A DNA stretch of 15,116 nt from JBDSTW01 sp039914705 (GCA_039914705.1 JBDSOT010000049.1:1-15116); one strand, 5' to 3'; shown: positions 1 to 7,098, counted from the first letter of the stretch. A program made the numbers and translations. The notes: a model not told the origin generated them from the letters alone.

Positions 1-2
1 TT

Positions 3-78
3 TGGTGGCCAGGGACGGAATCGAACCGCCGACACGGGGATTTTCAATCCCCTGCTCTACCAACTGAGCTACCTGGCC
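3..78 (-). tRNA. tRNA-Phe (anticodon GAA)
   Basis: Read leftward, this is a complete 76-nt cloverleaf with encoded CCA. The acceptor stem is GGCCAGG pairing with CCTGGCC, followed by ACCA. The D arm contains AGCTCAGTTGGTAGAGC, the anticodon stem is GGGGA/TCCCC around loop TTGAAAA, and the T arm carries GGTTCGATTCC. The anticodon GAA gives phenylalanine. A second copy of its first 19-20 nt lies 118 bp upstream at 178-197, directly behind a strong promoter, so the gene is probably expressed by read-through and processing of a longer precursor. Confidence 0.97.
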
Positions 79-79
79 T

Positions 80-177
80 TGGTTAAAGTGTTGTGCTGCC
101 ATCCATGGCGAGGCACAGATGCTAATCGGGGCACCAGCCTGCCGTCCTTGGCAGGCGTTCACCCCTTCGGGGTTCAC
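80..177. repeat. Hairpin-rich palindromic insert between tRNA-Phe and its 5' fragment
   Basis: No reading frame is convincing here. On the minus strand three hairpins follow one another: CCCC-GAA-GGGG flanked by repeated GTGAAC/GAAC motifs; GCCTGCC-AAGGAC-GGCAGGC (7-bp stem); and GTGC..GCC-ATGGAT-GGC.GCAC (broken stem). The last two have purine-rich loops of the form A(A/T)GGA(C/T). That loop type recurs in the hairpins at the end of gcvT. The stretch resembles a short non-coding REP- or MITE-like element; family membership is inferred from shape only. Confidence 0.55.
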
Positions 178-197
178 CCAACTGAGCTACCTGGCCT
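178..197 (-). repeat. Duplicated 5' fragment of tRNA-Phe
   Basis: This 20-bp stretch is identical to 60-79, which is the 5' acceptor strand and D-arm start of the tRNA-Phe gene (plus one flanking base). After GTTGG the fragment diverges into a GC-rich hairpin region, so it cannot fold as a tRNA. The two copies are direct repeats flanking about 98 bp of other sequence. This fits an insertion or recombination event at the tRNA 5' end that left a stub beside the original promoter. An assembly or tandem-duplication artefact is the alternative. Confidence 0.85.
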
Positions 198-218
198 AGG
201 GTCTAACGCGGAACGCGT

Positions 219-247
219 ATTAGAGCGGGCGCATCGCAATGAGTCAA
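219..247 (-). promoter_or_regulatory. Sigma70-type stable-RNA promoter for tRNA-Phe
   Basis: Read leftward, TTGACT (242-247) is followed by a 17-bp spacer and TCTAAT (219-224), close to consensus in both boxes. The bases after the -10 are GC-rich (ACGCG), the kind of discriminator associated with stringently controlled tRNA and rRNA promoters. Transcription should start near 211-213, about 15 nt before the tRNA 5' fragment, the normal position for a tRNA promoter. The -35 box overlaps the stop codon of the dioxygenase gene. Confidence 0.7.
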
Positions 248-1035
248 GATAAGTATTCATCACTGGCAGGATTTGGCATGGTAATCTCTTTCTGCTGCGC
301 GGAGCGGCTGCCGGCAAGGGGTAAGTTGTCAGCTGATCGATATGTAAATACCAGTGAGAACTTCGCGTGACCGGTTTGATTGCGTTCGGCCCCGTGAAAT
401 GTCCGGCAATGAAAAAATAATACGTCGCCGGTGTCGAGTTCCGCGGTCACCTTATGACCCAGCAGGGCTTGGTTTTCTTCGAGGCCGGGCCGCAAAAATA
501 AGGCGTCATCCAATTGTTCATTACTGAAGGTCAGGGCATGCGTGCCGGGCAGTAATTGCAGACAACCATTTTCTAAAAATTCCGGACCCAAGGCGGTCCA
601 TGCGCTGATCAGATCCGGCCGCTGGAATGACCAGTAACGAATGTCCTGATGCCACAGAGTCGCGCTGCTATAGCGCGGCTGTTTGGTCATGATGCAATTA
701 TGATGCGCCTGGGGCAGCACTATGTGCGGCCCCAGCAACTGACGAATCCTGTCGAGTACCAAGGGATTGCCCGCCCACTCCTGAAACATTTTATGGCGCG
801 CATAGGCCTGTAATAGCCGGCGCACGGTGTGCCCGCCGGTGACATCGAGCGAGGCGGGGGCGCCGGGGTATTTCACATCCGCCTCATATTCCAGCGGCCC
901 ACGCTCGGCCGCGAGAGCTTCTTGCGTGAATTCCGCCATCGCAGTACACATTGAGGCTTCAGCCAGACCACGCACTATAAGGTAACCGTCGCGGCGGAAT
1001 TGGTCGATCTCGGAAGGGTTGAACATGGCGCGCAT
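244..1035 (-). CDS. Phytanoyl-CoA dioxygenase (PhyH) family protein
   Basis: This is a predicted non-haem Fe(II)/2-oxoglutarate oxygenase of 263 aa, presumably cytoplasmic because no signal peptide is seen. The early segment FRRDGYLIVRGL is typical of PhyH proteins. The iron triad is visible as HQD (His129 and Asp131) and a distal His214 in FHGAERN, on a jelly-roll core with LENGCLQLLPGTH and DTGDVLFFH. The substrate cannot be told; relatives hydroxylate acyl-CoAs, amino acids or small metabolites. The start at 1035 is chosen for the AAGGG ribosome site 4-5 nt upstream. ATG at 1026 is an alternative, and the longer frame back to 1158 overlaps uvrD and has no conserved residues. The gene is divergent from uvrD with a 59-bp gap. 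Confidence 0.85.
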   Translation of the reverse strand: MRAMFNPSEIDQFRRDGYLIVRGLAEASMCTAMAEFTQEALAAERGPLEYEADVKYPGAPASLDVTGGHTVRRLLQAYARHKMFQEWAGNPLVLDRIRQLLGPHIVLPQAHHNCIMTKQPRYSSATLWHQDIRYWSFQRPDLISAWTALGPEFLENGCLQLLPGTHALTFSNEQLDDALFLRPGLEENQALLGHKVTAELDTGDVLFFHCRTFHGAERNQTGHAKFSLVFTYRSADNLPLAGSRSAQQKEITMPNPASDEYLS

Positions 1036-1082
1036 TCTGCCCTTACCGGGCCGGGTTTTCAATTGGTTGGCGCGAAAGCTGT

Positions 1083-1088
1083 TAGAAT
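1083..1088 (+). promoter_or_regulatory. Candidate -10 element for uvrD
   Basis: TAGAAT ends 6 bp before the uvrD ATG at 1095, so the predicted transcription start falls on or next to the start codon. There is no clear -35 box at 17 bp (CAATTG at 1060-1065) and no Shine-Dalgarno sequence before the ATG. The match is short and could be chance. Confidence 0.35.
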
Positions 1089-1094
1089 TATCGG

Positions 1095-3296
1095 ATGGAT
1101 ATCTCCCACCTTTTAGACCCCCTGAACGATGCGCAGCGCGAGGCCGTGGGCGCGCCATTGGAGCCTCTGCTGGTGCTTGCCGGGGCTGGCAGCGGCAAGA
1201 CCCGCGTGCTGGTGCACCGCATTGCCTGGCTGATTCAGGCCCAGCAGATGTCGCCGTTCGGCATCCTCGCCGTGACCTTCACCAACAAGGCGGCCAGCGA
1301 GATGCGCGGGCGCATTGAGGAACTGCTCGGCATGCCGCTCAGCGGCATGTGGGTGGGCACCTTTCACGGTCTTGCGCATCGCCTGTTGCGTGCGCACTGG
1401 CGCGAGGCGAAGCTACCGCAGACCTTTCAAATCCTGGACAGCGAGGATCAATTCCGTGCCGTGCGGCGGGTGATGAAGGCGCTCGATCTGGACGAGGCGA
1501 AATGGCCTCCGCGCCAGGTGCAGTGGTTTATCAATGCGCGCAAGGATGAGGGCCAGCGGCCGCAGCATATCGATGATCGCGGCGATGCGCACATGCGCCA
1601 GATGGTGCGCATTTATCAGACGTATGAAGAGATGTGCCAGCGCTCGGGCCTGGTGGATTTTGCCGAACTGCTGTTGCGCGCACACGAGTTGTGGCTGACC
1701 CAGCCGCAGGTGCTCGCGCATTACCAGCAACGCTTTGGCCACATCCTCGTCGATGAGTTTCAGGACACCAACGCGATTCAATACGCCTGGCTGCGCATGC
1801 TCGCGGGCAGCCAGGGTAAATTATTCATGGTGGGCGACGACGACCAATCCATTTACGGCTGGCGCGGCGCACGCATCGAGAATATTCATCAATTCTCGCG
1901 CGACTTTCCCGGCTCGCGCCTGCTGCGTCTGGAGCAGAATTATCGCTCCACGGCCACCATCTTATCTGCGGCCAATGCGCTCATCGCCAATAACACCGGC
2001 CGTCTCGGCAAGAACCTCTGGACCAGCGGTGCACAAGGCGCGAAGATTCGGGTATACAACGCCTTCAATGAACTGGACGAGGCACGCTTTGTCGTCGAGC
2101 GGTTGCGTTTATGGATCGCTGAGGGCGGGCACAAACGCGCGGACGTCGCCATCCTGTATCGCTCCAACGCCCAGTCGCGCGCCTTCGAAGAGGCCTTGCT
2201 GCAAACCAATACGCCCTACCGCGTGTACGGCGGCTTGCGCTTTTTCGAGCGTGCCGAGATCAAGGATGCGCTTGCCTACCTGCGCCTCACCGCCAATAGG
2301 CAAGATGACGCCTCCTTCGAGCGCGTCGTCAACACACCCACGCGTGGCATAGGCGACAGCAGTCTGGACGTGCTGCGTGCGCATGCCAGGCAACGCCAGG
2401 TTTCCCTATGGGATGCCGCGCAACAACTCATCGGGCAAGCACAACTAAATCCGCGCGGTGCCAATGCCGTGGCGGCGTTCTTGCGCCTGATCGAAAACAT
2501 GGCGCAGGCAACCGAGAATCTCGCCCTGCACGAACAGGTTGAACATGTGCTGGAACACAGCGGCCTGCTCGAACACTACCGCAAGGAAAAGGGCGAGAAG
2601 GGCCAGGCGCGTCTGGAAAATCTGGACGAACTCGTCACCGCCGCACGTTATTTCCAGCGCGCAGACGATGAAGAGCTGGATATGCTGTCCGCATTTCTCG
2701 CGCACGCCGCGCTGGAGGCCGGCGAGGGTCAGGGCGGCGCGTGGGAGGACTGCGTGCAATTGATGAGCCTGCATGCGGCCAAGGGTCTGGAGTTTCCACT
2801 GGTGTTCTTGTGTGGTGTGGAAGAAGGGCTGTTTCCGCACCAGATGTCCATCAACGAGCCGGGACGCCTGGAGGAAGAGCGCCGCCTGTGCTACGTCGGC
2901 ATGACGCGCGCCAAGCAGCAGCTTTACCTTACGCATGCGCAGAGCCGGCGTCTGCACGGCAAGGAAAACTATGCCACTCCGTCGCGCTTTATCCACGAAA
3001 TCCCGGTCGAATTGATCGAAGAGGTGCGCATGCGCGCCGTGGTGACCCGCCCGGGCGGGGAATACTGGGATAGGCCGCCCCGCTCCAATACTAATAATAG
3101 CGCGCTCCCTGTGCGTGCCGGGATCGAGAGCGTCCCGGGCTTGCCTTTGGGCCAGCAGGTGATGCACGCAAAATTCGGTGAAGGTGTCGTCCTGAACTAT
3201 GAAGGTAAGGGTGATCAGGCGCGCGTGCAGGTCAATTTCCGGCGGGCGGGGAGTAAGTGGCTGATGGTGACATATGCCAATTTGCAGACGGTTTAG
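1095..3296 (+). CDS. uvrD: DNA helicase II, UvrD
   Basis: This is a superfamily 1A 3'-5' DNA helicase of 733 aa, acting in nucleotide excision repair and methyl-directed mismatch repair; E. coli UvrD is about 720 aa. The N-terminus MDISHLLDPLNDAQREAV follows the E. coli protein closely, which fixes the start although no ribosome site is seen. Visible motifs are Walker A GAGSGKT (residues 30-36), AVTFTNKAA (motif Ia), DEFQDTN (motif II, Asp220-Glu221), GDDDQSIYGWRGA (motif III, from 247), LEQNYRS (motif IV), LMSLHAAKGLEFPLVF (motif V) and VGMTRAK (motif VI). The last ~50 residues (VMHAKFGEGVVLNYEGKG) form the Tudor-like tail known to contact RNA polymerase. PcrA or Rep are alternatives, but the N-terminus and tail favour UvrD. 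No obvious terminator follows. Confidence 0.96.
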   Translation: MDISHLLDPLNDAQREAVGAPLEPLLVLAGAGSGKTRVLVHRIAWLIQAQQMSPFGILAVTFTNKAASEMRGRIEELLGMPLSGMWVGTFHGLAHRLLRAHWREAKLPQTFQILDSEDQFRAVRRVMKALDLDEAKWPPRQVQWFINARKDEGQRPQHIDDRGDAHMRQMVRIYQTYEEMCQRSGLVDFAELLLRAHELWLTQPQVLAHYQQRFGHILVDEFQDTNAIQYAWLRMLAGSQGKLFMVGDDDQSIYGWRGARIENIHQFSRDFPGSRLLRLEQNYRSTATILSAANALIANNTGRLGKNLWTSGAQGAKIRVYNAFNELDEARFVVERLRLWIAEGGHKRADVAILYRSNAQSRAFEEALLQTNTPYRVYGGLRFFERAEIKDALAYLRLTANRQDDASFERVVNTPTRGIGDSSLDVLRAHARQRQVSLWDAAQQLIGQAQLNPRGANAVAAFLRLIENMAQATENLALHEQVEHVLEHSGLLEHYRKEKGEKGQARLENLDELVTAARYFQRADDEELDMLSAFLAHAALEAGEGQGGAWEDCVQLMSLHAAKGLEFPLVFLCGVEEGLFPHQMSINEPGRLEEERRLCYVGMTRAKQQLYLTHAQSRRLHGKENYATPSRFIHEIPVELIEEVRMRAVVTRPGGEYWDRPPRSNTNNSALPVRAGIESVPGLPLGQQVMHAKFGEGVVLNYEGKGDQARVQVNFRRAGSKWLMVTYANLQTV

Positions 3297-3476
3297 TGGT
3301 GTTTATGTGACCTTCTGGCCCAGCCGACTTTTTTTGTACTAAGTCTAAATTTTCTTGCTTTTTTGATGTGAATTGATGAGATAATAAGACCGTTTGTGCG
3401 ACCTTGATGACACCTATCCAGTAGCACATTGTTTTTATCGACACCTTAGAATACAACTTAACAGGAGAGAGAAGAA

Positions 3477-3812
3477 ATGAAGCTGAATTGGATAGTAGGT
3501 TCCGCCGCGGCGATGTTGATGCTGGCAGGTCAGTCCCATGCCGCGCTGGACATGGAAGCTGGTAAGGCCCTGGCGAAAAAGAGCGGTTGTTTTGCTTGCC
3601 ACAGCGTTGAAGCAAAGCGCGTTGGCCCAGCTTGGAACGATGTTGCCGAGAAATATAAAGCCGACGCGGGTGCCAAGGATAATCTGGTTAAATGGATACA
3701 TTCCGGCGGTAAAGGCCGTTGGAACATGGGTGCCATGCCTGCCTACTCCCCGCGCGTTGCCGATGCCGACATCGACGCATTAGCTGACTTTATCCTGTCC
3801 TTGAAGAAGTAA
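3477..3812 (+). CDS. Small periplasmic class I cytochrome c (c551/c552-like)
   Basis: This 111-aa protein has a signal peptide (about residues 1-22, cleaved after SHA), so the mature chain is about 89 aa, normal for a monohaem c551/c552. The single haem site is CFACH (Cys38, Cys41, His42). The sixth ligand is probably Met87 in WNMGAMPAYSPRV. The C-terminal helix ADIDALADFILSLK is typical. It should shuttle electrons in the periplasm, for example to a terminal oxidase, nitrite reductase or peroxidase; the partner is unknown. AGGAG lies just upstream of the ATG. The gene appears monocistronic, with 180 bp before it and a strong terminator after it. Confidence 0.93.
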   Translation: MKLNWIVGSAAAMLMLAGQSHAALDMEAGKALAKKSGCFACHSVEAKRVGPAWNDVAEKYKADAGAKDNLVKWIHSGGKGRWNMGAMPAYSPRVADADIDALADFILSLKK

Positions 3813-3829
3813 ATCGTAATAGATGCTAC

Positions 3830-3862
3830 ACAAAAGCCAGCGCAATGCTGGCTTTTGTTTTT
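3830..3862 (+). terminator. Rho-independent terminator after cytochrome c gene
   Basis: A perfect 12-bp stem (ACAAAAGCCAGC with GCTGGCTTTTGT) closes a GCAAT loop and runs into a T tract (3858-3862). It begins 17 bp after the cytochrome stop codon. The A-rich left arm opposite the T-rich right arm may make it work in both directions. Confidence 0.9.
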
Positions 3863-3959
3863 CAGCCCCCGTCCTGCATTGTTAAACCCTCATTGTTAAG
3901 AACTCGCAAATACTTTAAAAACCACTTACCAAATAGTTTTGATATGACGAATAAGACTA

Positions 3960-3988
3960 TTGCGTTATTGAATGATAATAATTATCAT
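3960..3988 (+). promoter_or_regulatory. Sigma70-type promoter of the iron-uptake genes
   Basis: TTGCGT (3960-3965), a 17-bp spacer and TATCAT (3983-3988) give a good promoter about 47 bp before the ATG at 4035. The spacer and the -10 lie inside the Fur operator, so repressor binding would exclude RNA polymerase. Confidence 0.65.
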
Positions 3989-3989
3989 T
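3971..3989. promoter_or_regulatory. Fur box (ferric uptake regulator operator)
   Basis: AATGATAATAATTATCATT is a perfect 9-1-9 inverted repeat and matches every position of the known 7-1-7 Fur motif TGATAATNATTATCA. It covers the -10 region of the promoter and lies 45 bp before the binding-protein start codon. Fur loaded with Fe(II) would repress the genes when iron is plentiful. Confidence 0.93.
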
Positions 3990-4034
3990 TACCTGTGCTG
4001 TATTGCACATAATTCATCTCTTGGGAGAATAGCA

Positions 4035-5105
4035 ATGTTTCAGTGTGTGCGTAATTCATTGTTCGCCGCCGTTCTGATAACCACCGGTCTTGGTTTTTTT
4101 GCCCTGAATGTGCAGGCGCAAGAGGAGCCGGACGATGAGGTTGAACAAGCTACCGAATCGCATGGCGCGCGGGGAGATTTGGTCATTTATTCGGCACGCA
4201 ACGAGCAATTGATCAAACCGCTATTTGATGCCTATGAAAAGGATACTGGCGTGCGGATCAAGTTCATTACGGCGAAGGAAGGCCCGCTGTTGGAGCGTCT
4301 TAAAGCCGAGGGCAGGAAGACGCGCGCTGATCTGCTCATTACCGTGGATGCCGGCAACCTCTGGCAGGCTGCTCAAAGCGGGCTACTTGCCAAGGTGGAT
4401 TCGAAGCAGTTGAATAAGAATATTCCGGCATACCTGCGTGACCCGGATGGCCGTTGGTATGGCCTGTCAGTGCGCGCACGCACCATTGTGTATAACACCG
4501 GCAAGGTGAAGCCCGCTGAACTCTCAACATATGCGGCACTCGGTGATGCGAAATGGAAGAAGCGCCTGTGCCTGCGCAGTTCGAAGTCGGTTTATAACCA
4601 ATCGCTGGTGGCAATGATGATTGCAAGTCAGGGTGAACCCAAGACAGAGGCGATTATTAAATCCTGGATGCCGAATCTGGCTGCGCCGGTATTCTCAGAC
4701 GATGAAAATCTGCTGGATGCGATGGCGGCGGGGCAATGCGATGTAGGTATTGTGAACAGCTACTATTTCGGGCGCGAAAAGCGCAAACATCCGGATCTGC
4801 CCATCGGTATCTTCTGGGCCAATCAGGAGGGACGCGGCACGCATGTCAATATCTCAGGCGCGGGTGTTACCAAGTACGCCAAGCATCCCCAGGCGGCGGT
4901 GAAATTTCTGGAATGGCTGTCGTCCGCCGAGGCGCAAAATCTGTTCGCTGACAAGAATCTTGAATTCCCCGCCAACCCTACGGTCAAGCCCGACCCGTTG
5001 GTCACCTCGTGGGGAGACTTCAAGCACGACAACATCAATGTATCCGAGGCTGGCAAGTTGCAGGCCAAGGCCGTCATGTTGATGGATCGTGCGGGCTATA
5101 AATAA
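4035..5105 (+). CDS. Ferric iron ABC transporter periplasmic binding protein (FbpA/FutA type)
   Basis: This 356-aa exported protein captures Fe(III) in the periplasm for an ABC importer. A signal peptide spans about residues 1-28 (NVQA|QEEP), followed by an acidic low-complexity stretch (EEPDDEVEQATES). The mature fold begins with DLVIYSARNEQLIKPLFDAYEKDTGV, typical of the FutA/IdiA/FbpA family. The paired tyrosines of VNSYYFGR (Tyr243, Tyr244) are the usual iron ligands. ATG 4035 is chosen for GGGA about 8 nt upstream and the clean signal peptide; the in-frame ATG at 3972 lies inside the Fur box and would add a non-signal extension. The permease gene follows after 52 bp. The perfect Fur operator supports iron rather than another anion as substrate. 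Confidence 0.92.
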   Translation: MFQCVRNSLFAAVLITTGLGFFALNVQAQEEPDDEVEQATESHGARGDLVIYSARNEQLIKPLFDAYEKDTGVRIKFITAKEGPLLERLKAEGRKTRADLLITVDAGNLWQAAQSGLLAKVDSKQLNKNIPAYLRDPDGRWYGLSVRARTIVYNTGKVKPAELSTYAALGDAKWKKRLCLRSSKSVYNQSLVAMMIASQGEPKTEAIIKSWMPNLAAPVFSDDENLLDAMAAGQCDVGIVNSYYFGREKRKHPDLPIGIFWANQEGRGTHVNISGAGVTKYAKHPQAAVKFLEWLSSAEAQNLFADKNLEFPANPTVKPDPLVTSWGDFKHDNINVSEAGKLQAKAVMLMDRAGYK

Positions 5106-5157
5106 GTTCTACGCCGAGTTTAATGTGCCTACTCGCTGCGATTGCAGATAACTCTCT

Positions 5158-6828
5158 GTGAACACCGGACAAGGAGCTGTTATTCCCGCCCGCGTATTGG
5201 CTAAGCGCGAATGGCGACTGAGCGCGAATGGCAGGTTATGGCGGCTCGCCAGCTTGTGCGTGGCGGGCCTCGTAACTATTCCGATTGTTGTGCTGTTGCC
5301 CGCTTGGCTGGTGTCCGAGGGTGCGGTGTGGCGTCATCTAGCCGATACCGTGCTGCTCGAATTGCTGCGCAATACCATCGTGTTGATGCTTGGCGTTGGT
5401 GCGGGAGTGCTGCTGCTGGGTGTGGGTTTGGCCTGGCTTACGGTGATGTGCGAATTCCCGGGCCGCCGCGTATTTGACTGGGCGCTGATGTTGCCTCTGG
5501 GTATTCCCGGTTATGTGCTGGCCTTTGTGGCCATCGGCCTGCTCGATTTCAGCGGCCCGGTGCAGGGACTATTGCGCGCATGGTTCGGCCCGGGTGGCTA
5601 TTGGTTCCCTTCGATACGCTCCGAGGGCGGGATTATCGCCGTTATGATCCTGGCGCTCTATCCGTATGTGTACATGCTGGCGCGCGCGGCCTTTTTGAGC
5701 CAGGGCCGTAATATGCTGGAGAGCGGACGCATCCTTGGCCTCGGGTCTTGGGCCGCATTTTACCGCGTGTCGCTGCCGATGGCGCGGCCTGCGATCGCCT
5801 CCGGCGTGGCGCTGGCCTTAATGGAAACACTGGCCGATTTCGGCGCCGTTGCCATCTTTAACTACGACACCTTCACCACCGCCATCTACAAGGCCTGGTT
5901 TGGCCTGTTCAATATCAACGCCGCCGCGCAACTGGCCTCGCTGCTGTTGCTGTTCGTCTTGGTCGCGCTGTACGGCGAGCGGCGCTGGCGCGGGCAGGCC
6001 CGATTCTATTCCAGTGGCAAAAGCGTACGTGATCATCGCTATCAGCTGAAAGGCGCGCGCGCACTGGTCGCCACGCTCGCGGCCACCACCGTGCTGGCCT
6101 TGGCCTTTCTCATACCGCTCGCGCAACTTATTGTGTGGGTGGTCGGCACTGCGTTCGAAGATCTGGATACGCGTTATCTGGAGTTTGTTGCTCATACGCT
6201 TACCTTGGGCGCACTGGCGGCATTGCTGACCGTCAGCGGGGCGTTGCTGCTGGCTTACGTGCGCAAGCTGTGGCCGGACAATCTGACACGCCTATCCATG
6301 CGCCTCGCCACGCTGGGCTACGCACTGCCCGGCTCGGTGCTGGCCGTGGGCATTATGCTGTTTTTTACCTGGGTGGATAACGGCATTGATAGTGTGGCGC
6401 AGGCCTGGTTCGGTGTTTCTACCGGCCTGTTGTTGAGCGGCACGCTGGCCGCACTGCTATTCGCCTATCTGGTACGTTTTCTCGCCGTTGCCCACGGCCC
6501 GGTCGACAGCGCCTTGGAACGCATCAAACCATCGATACAGCAGGCGGCGCGCAGCCTTGGTGCCAGCAACCGCGAAATCCTCTGGCGCATCTATCTGCCC
6601 ATGCTGCGCCCGGGCCTGCTGACCGCTGCCTTGCTGGTGTTTGTCGATGTCATGAAGGAGATGCCCGCCACCTTATTGTTGCGCCCGTTCGATTGGGACA
6701 CGCTGGCTATCCGTATCTACGAGATGACCTCGGAAGGCGAGTGGGAACGCGCTGCGCTACCGGCCTTAACGCTGGTGCTGGTTGGCTTGATCCCGGTGAT
6801 GATGTTGGTGCGACGCGCCGAAGCTTGA
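5158..6828 (+). CDS. Ferric iron ABC transporter permease, fused double-domain (FbpB/AfuB type)
   Basis: This 556-aa inner-membrane protein has two homologous permease halves in one chain, as in FbpB/AfuB. About 12 hydrophobic segments can be seen. Each half carries an EAA-type cytoplasmic loop for the ATPase: ESGRILGLGSWAAFYRVSLPMARP (first half) and ARSLGASNREILWRIYLPMLRPG (second half). It pairs with the upstream binding protein to import Fe(III). The start is GTG at 5158 with no clear ribosome site; AAGGAG at 5169-5174 lies inside the coding start, so a slightly later start is possible. No FbpC-type ATPase gene follows; the next element is the glycine riboswitch, so the ATPase must be encoded elsewhere. 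Confidence 0.92.
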   Translation: MNTGQGAVIPARVLAKREWRLSANGRLWRLASLCVAGLVTIPIVVLLPAWLVSEGAVWRHLADTVLLELLRNTIVLMLGVGAGVLLLGVGLAWLTVMCEFPGRRVFDWALMLPLGIPGYVLAFVAIGLLDFSGPVQGLLRAWFGPGGYWFPSIRSEGGIIAVMILALYPYVYMLARAAFLSQGRNMLESGRILGLGSWAAFYRVSLPMARPAIASGVALALMETLADFGAVAIFNYDTFTTAIYKAWFGLFNINAAAQLASLLLLFVLVALYGERRWRGQARFYSSGKSVRDHRYQLKGARALVATLAATTVLALAFLIPLAQLIVWVVGTAFEDLDTRYLEFVAHTLTLGALAALLTVSGALLLAYVRKLWPDNLTRLSMRLATLGYALPGSVLAVGIMLFFTWVDNGIDSVAQAWFGVSTGLLLSGTLAALLFAYLVRFLAVAHGPVDSALERIKPSIQQAARSLGASNREILWRIYLPMLRPGLLTAALLVFVDVMKEMPATLLLRPFDWDTLAIRIYEMTSEGEWERAALPALTLVLVGLIPVMMLVRRAEA

Positions 6829-6868
6829 GAATTTAGCGCAGGTTCTAGCCCAACACGCCAACGCAATG

Positions 6869-6874
6869 TATAGT
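6869..6874 (+). promoter_or_regulatory. Candidate -10 box of the gcv operon
   Basis: TATAGT ends 6 bp before 6881, where the first paired base of the riboswitch leader begins, so a start at about 6880-6882 would give a transcript beginning with the leader helix. No good -35 hexamer is seen at 16-18 bp upstream, so the promoter may be weak or need an activator. Confidence 0.45.
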
Positions 6875-6880
6875 AGCCGC

Positions 6881-7047
6881 TCGACCATGACCCTGTGGGA
6901 GAGATCGGGCCAGACCCGACGCCGAAGGCGCAACCACCCGGAATCGCTCAGGCAAAAGGACCACAGGGACCGTCGACTCTGGAGAGCGGTTAACACAGCA
7001 CAGTTAATCCACCGACGGGGCTTAAGCTCTCAGGTTCCCGGACAGAG
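6881..7047 (+). ncRNA. Tandem glycine riboswitch
   Basis: Two consecutive glycine aptamers precede gcvT. Aptamer 1 (6891-6968) is closed by a perfect 8-bp P1, CCCTGTGG with CCACAGGG, and contains the conserved GGGAGAGA, CGCCGAAGGCGCAA and CTCAGGCAAAAGGACCA segments. Aptamer 2 (6977-7047) is closed by CTCTG/CAGAG and contains GGAGAGCGG, CCGACGGGGC and CTCTCAGGTTCCCGGACAGAG. The leader TCGAC (6881-6885) is complementary to linker GTCGA (6972-6976), the known leader-linker P0 helix with a kink-turn. The aptamer 2 P1 ends exactly where the downstream terminator stem begins, so glycine binding can control read-through. From known gcv switches glycine most likely turns the operon on; the direction is inferred. 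Confidence 0.96.
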
Positions 7048-7098
7048 GGGCAATGAATGATCGGTACGCGCCGCTCATTCATTGCCCTTTTTGTTTTT
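7048..7098 (+). terminator. Riboswitch-controlled intrinsic terminator
   Basis: A perfect 13-bp stem, GGGCAATGAATGA (7048-7060) with TCATTCATTGCCC (7075-7087), is followed by TTTTTGTTTTT. It lies between aptamer 2 and gcvT and can extend by wobble pairs into 7046-7047, the 3' strand of aptamer 2 P1, giving a simple competition between ligand-bound aptamer and terminator. Confidence 0.92.

Noticed and set aside
1036..1158. 41-residue N-terminal extension of the dioxygenase
   Set aside because: The extension overlaps uvrD, has no family similarity, and a good ribosome site precedes the ATG at 1035.
2445..3167. 240-aa open frame on the minus strand inside uvrD
   Set aside because: It is fully covered by the conserved C-terminal half of UvrD, resembles no family and is explained by GC-rich third positions. 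The same holds for 1735-2352 plus.
3297..3476. Terminator for uvrD or a clear promoter for cytochrome c
   Set aside because: The T tract at 3328-3335 has no convincing stem before it, and no -35/-10 pair with 16-18 bp spacing stood out.
3972..4034. Earlier start of the iron-binding protein
   Set aside because: It lies inside the Fur operator near the predicted transcript start and would bury the signal peptide.
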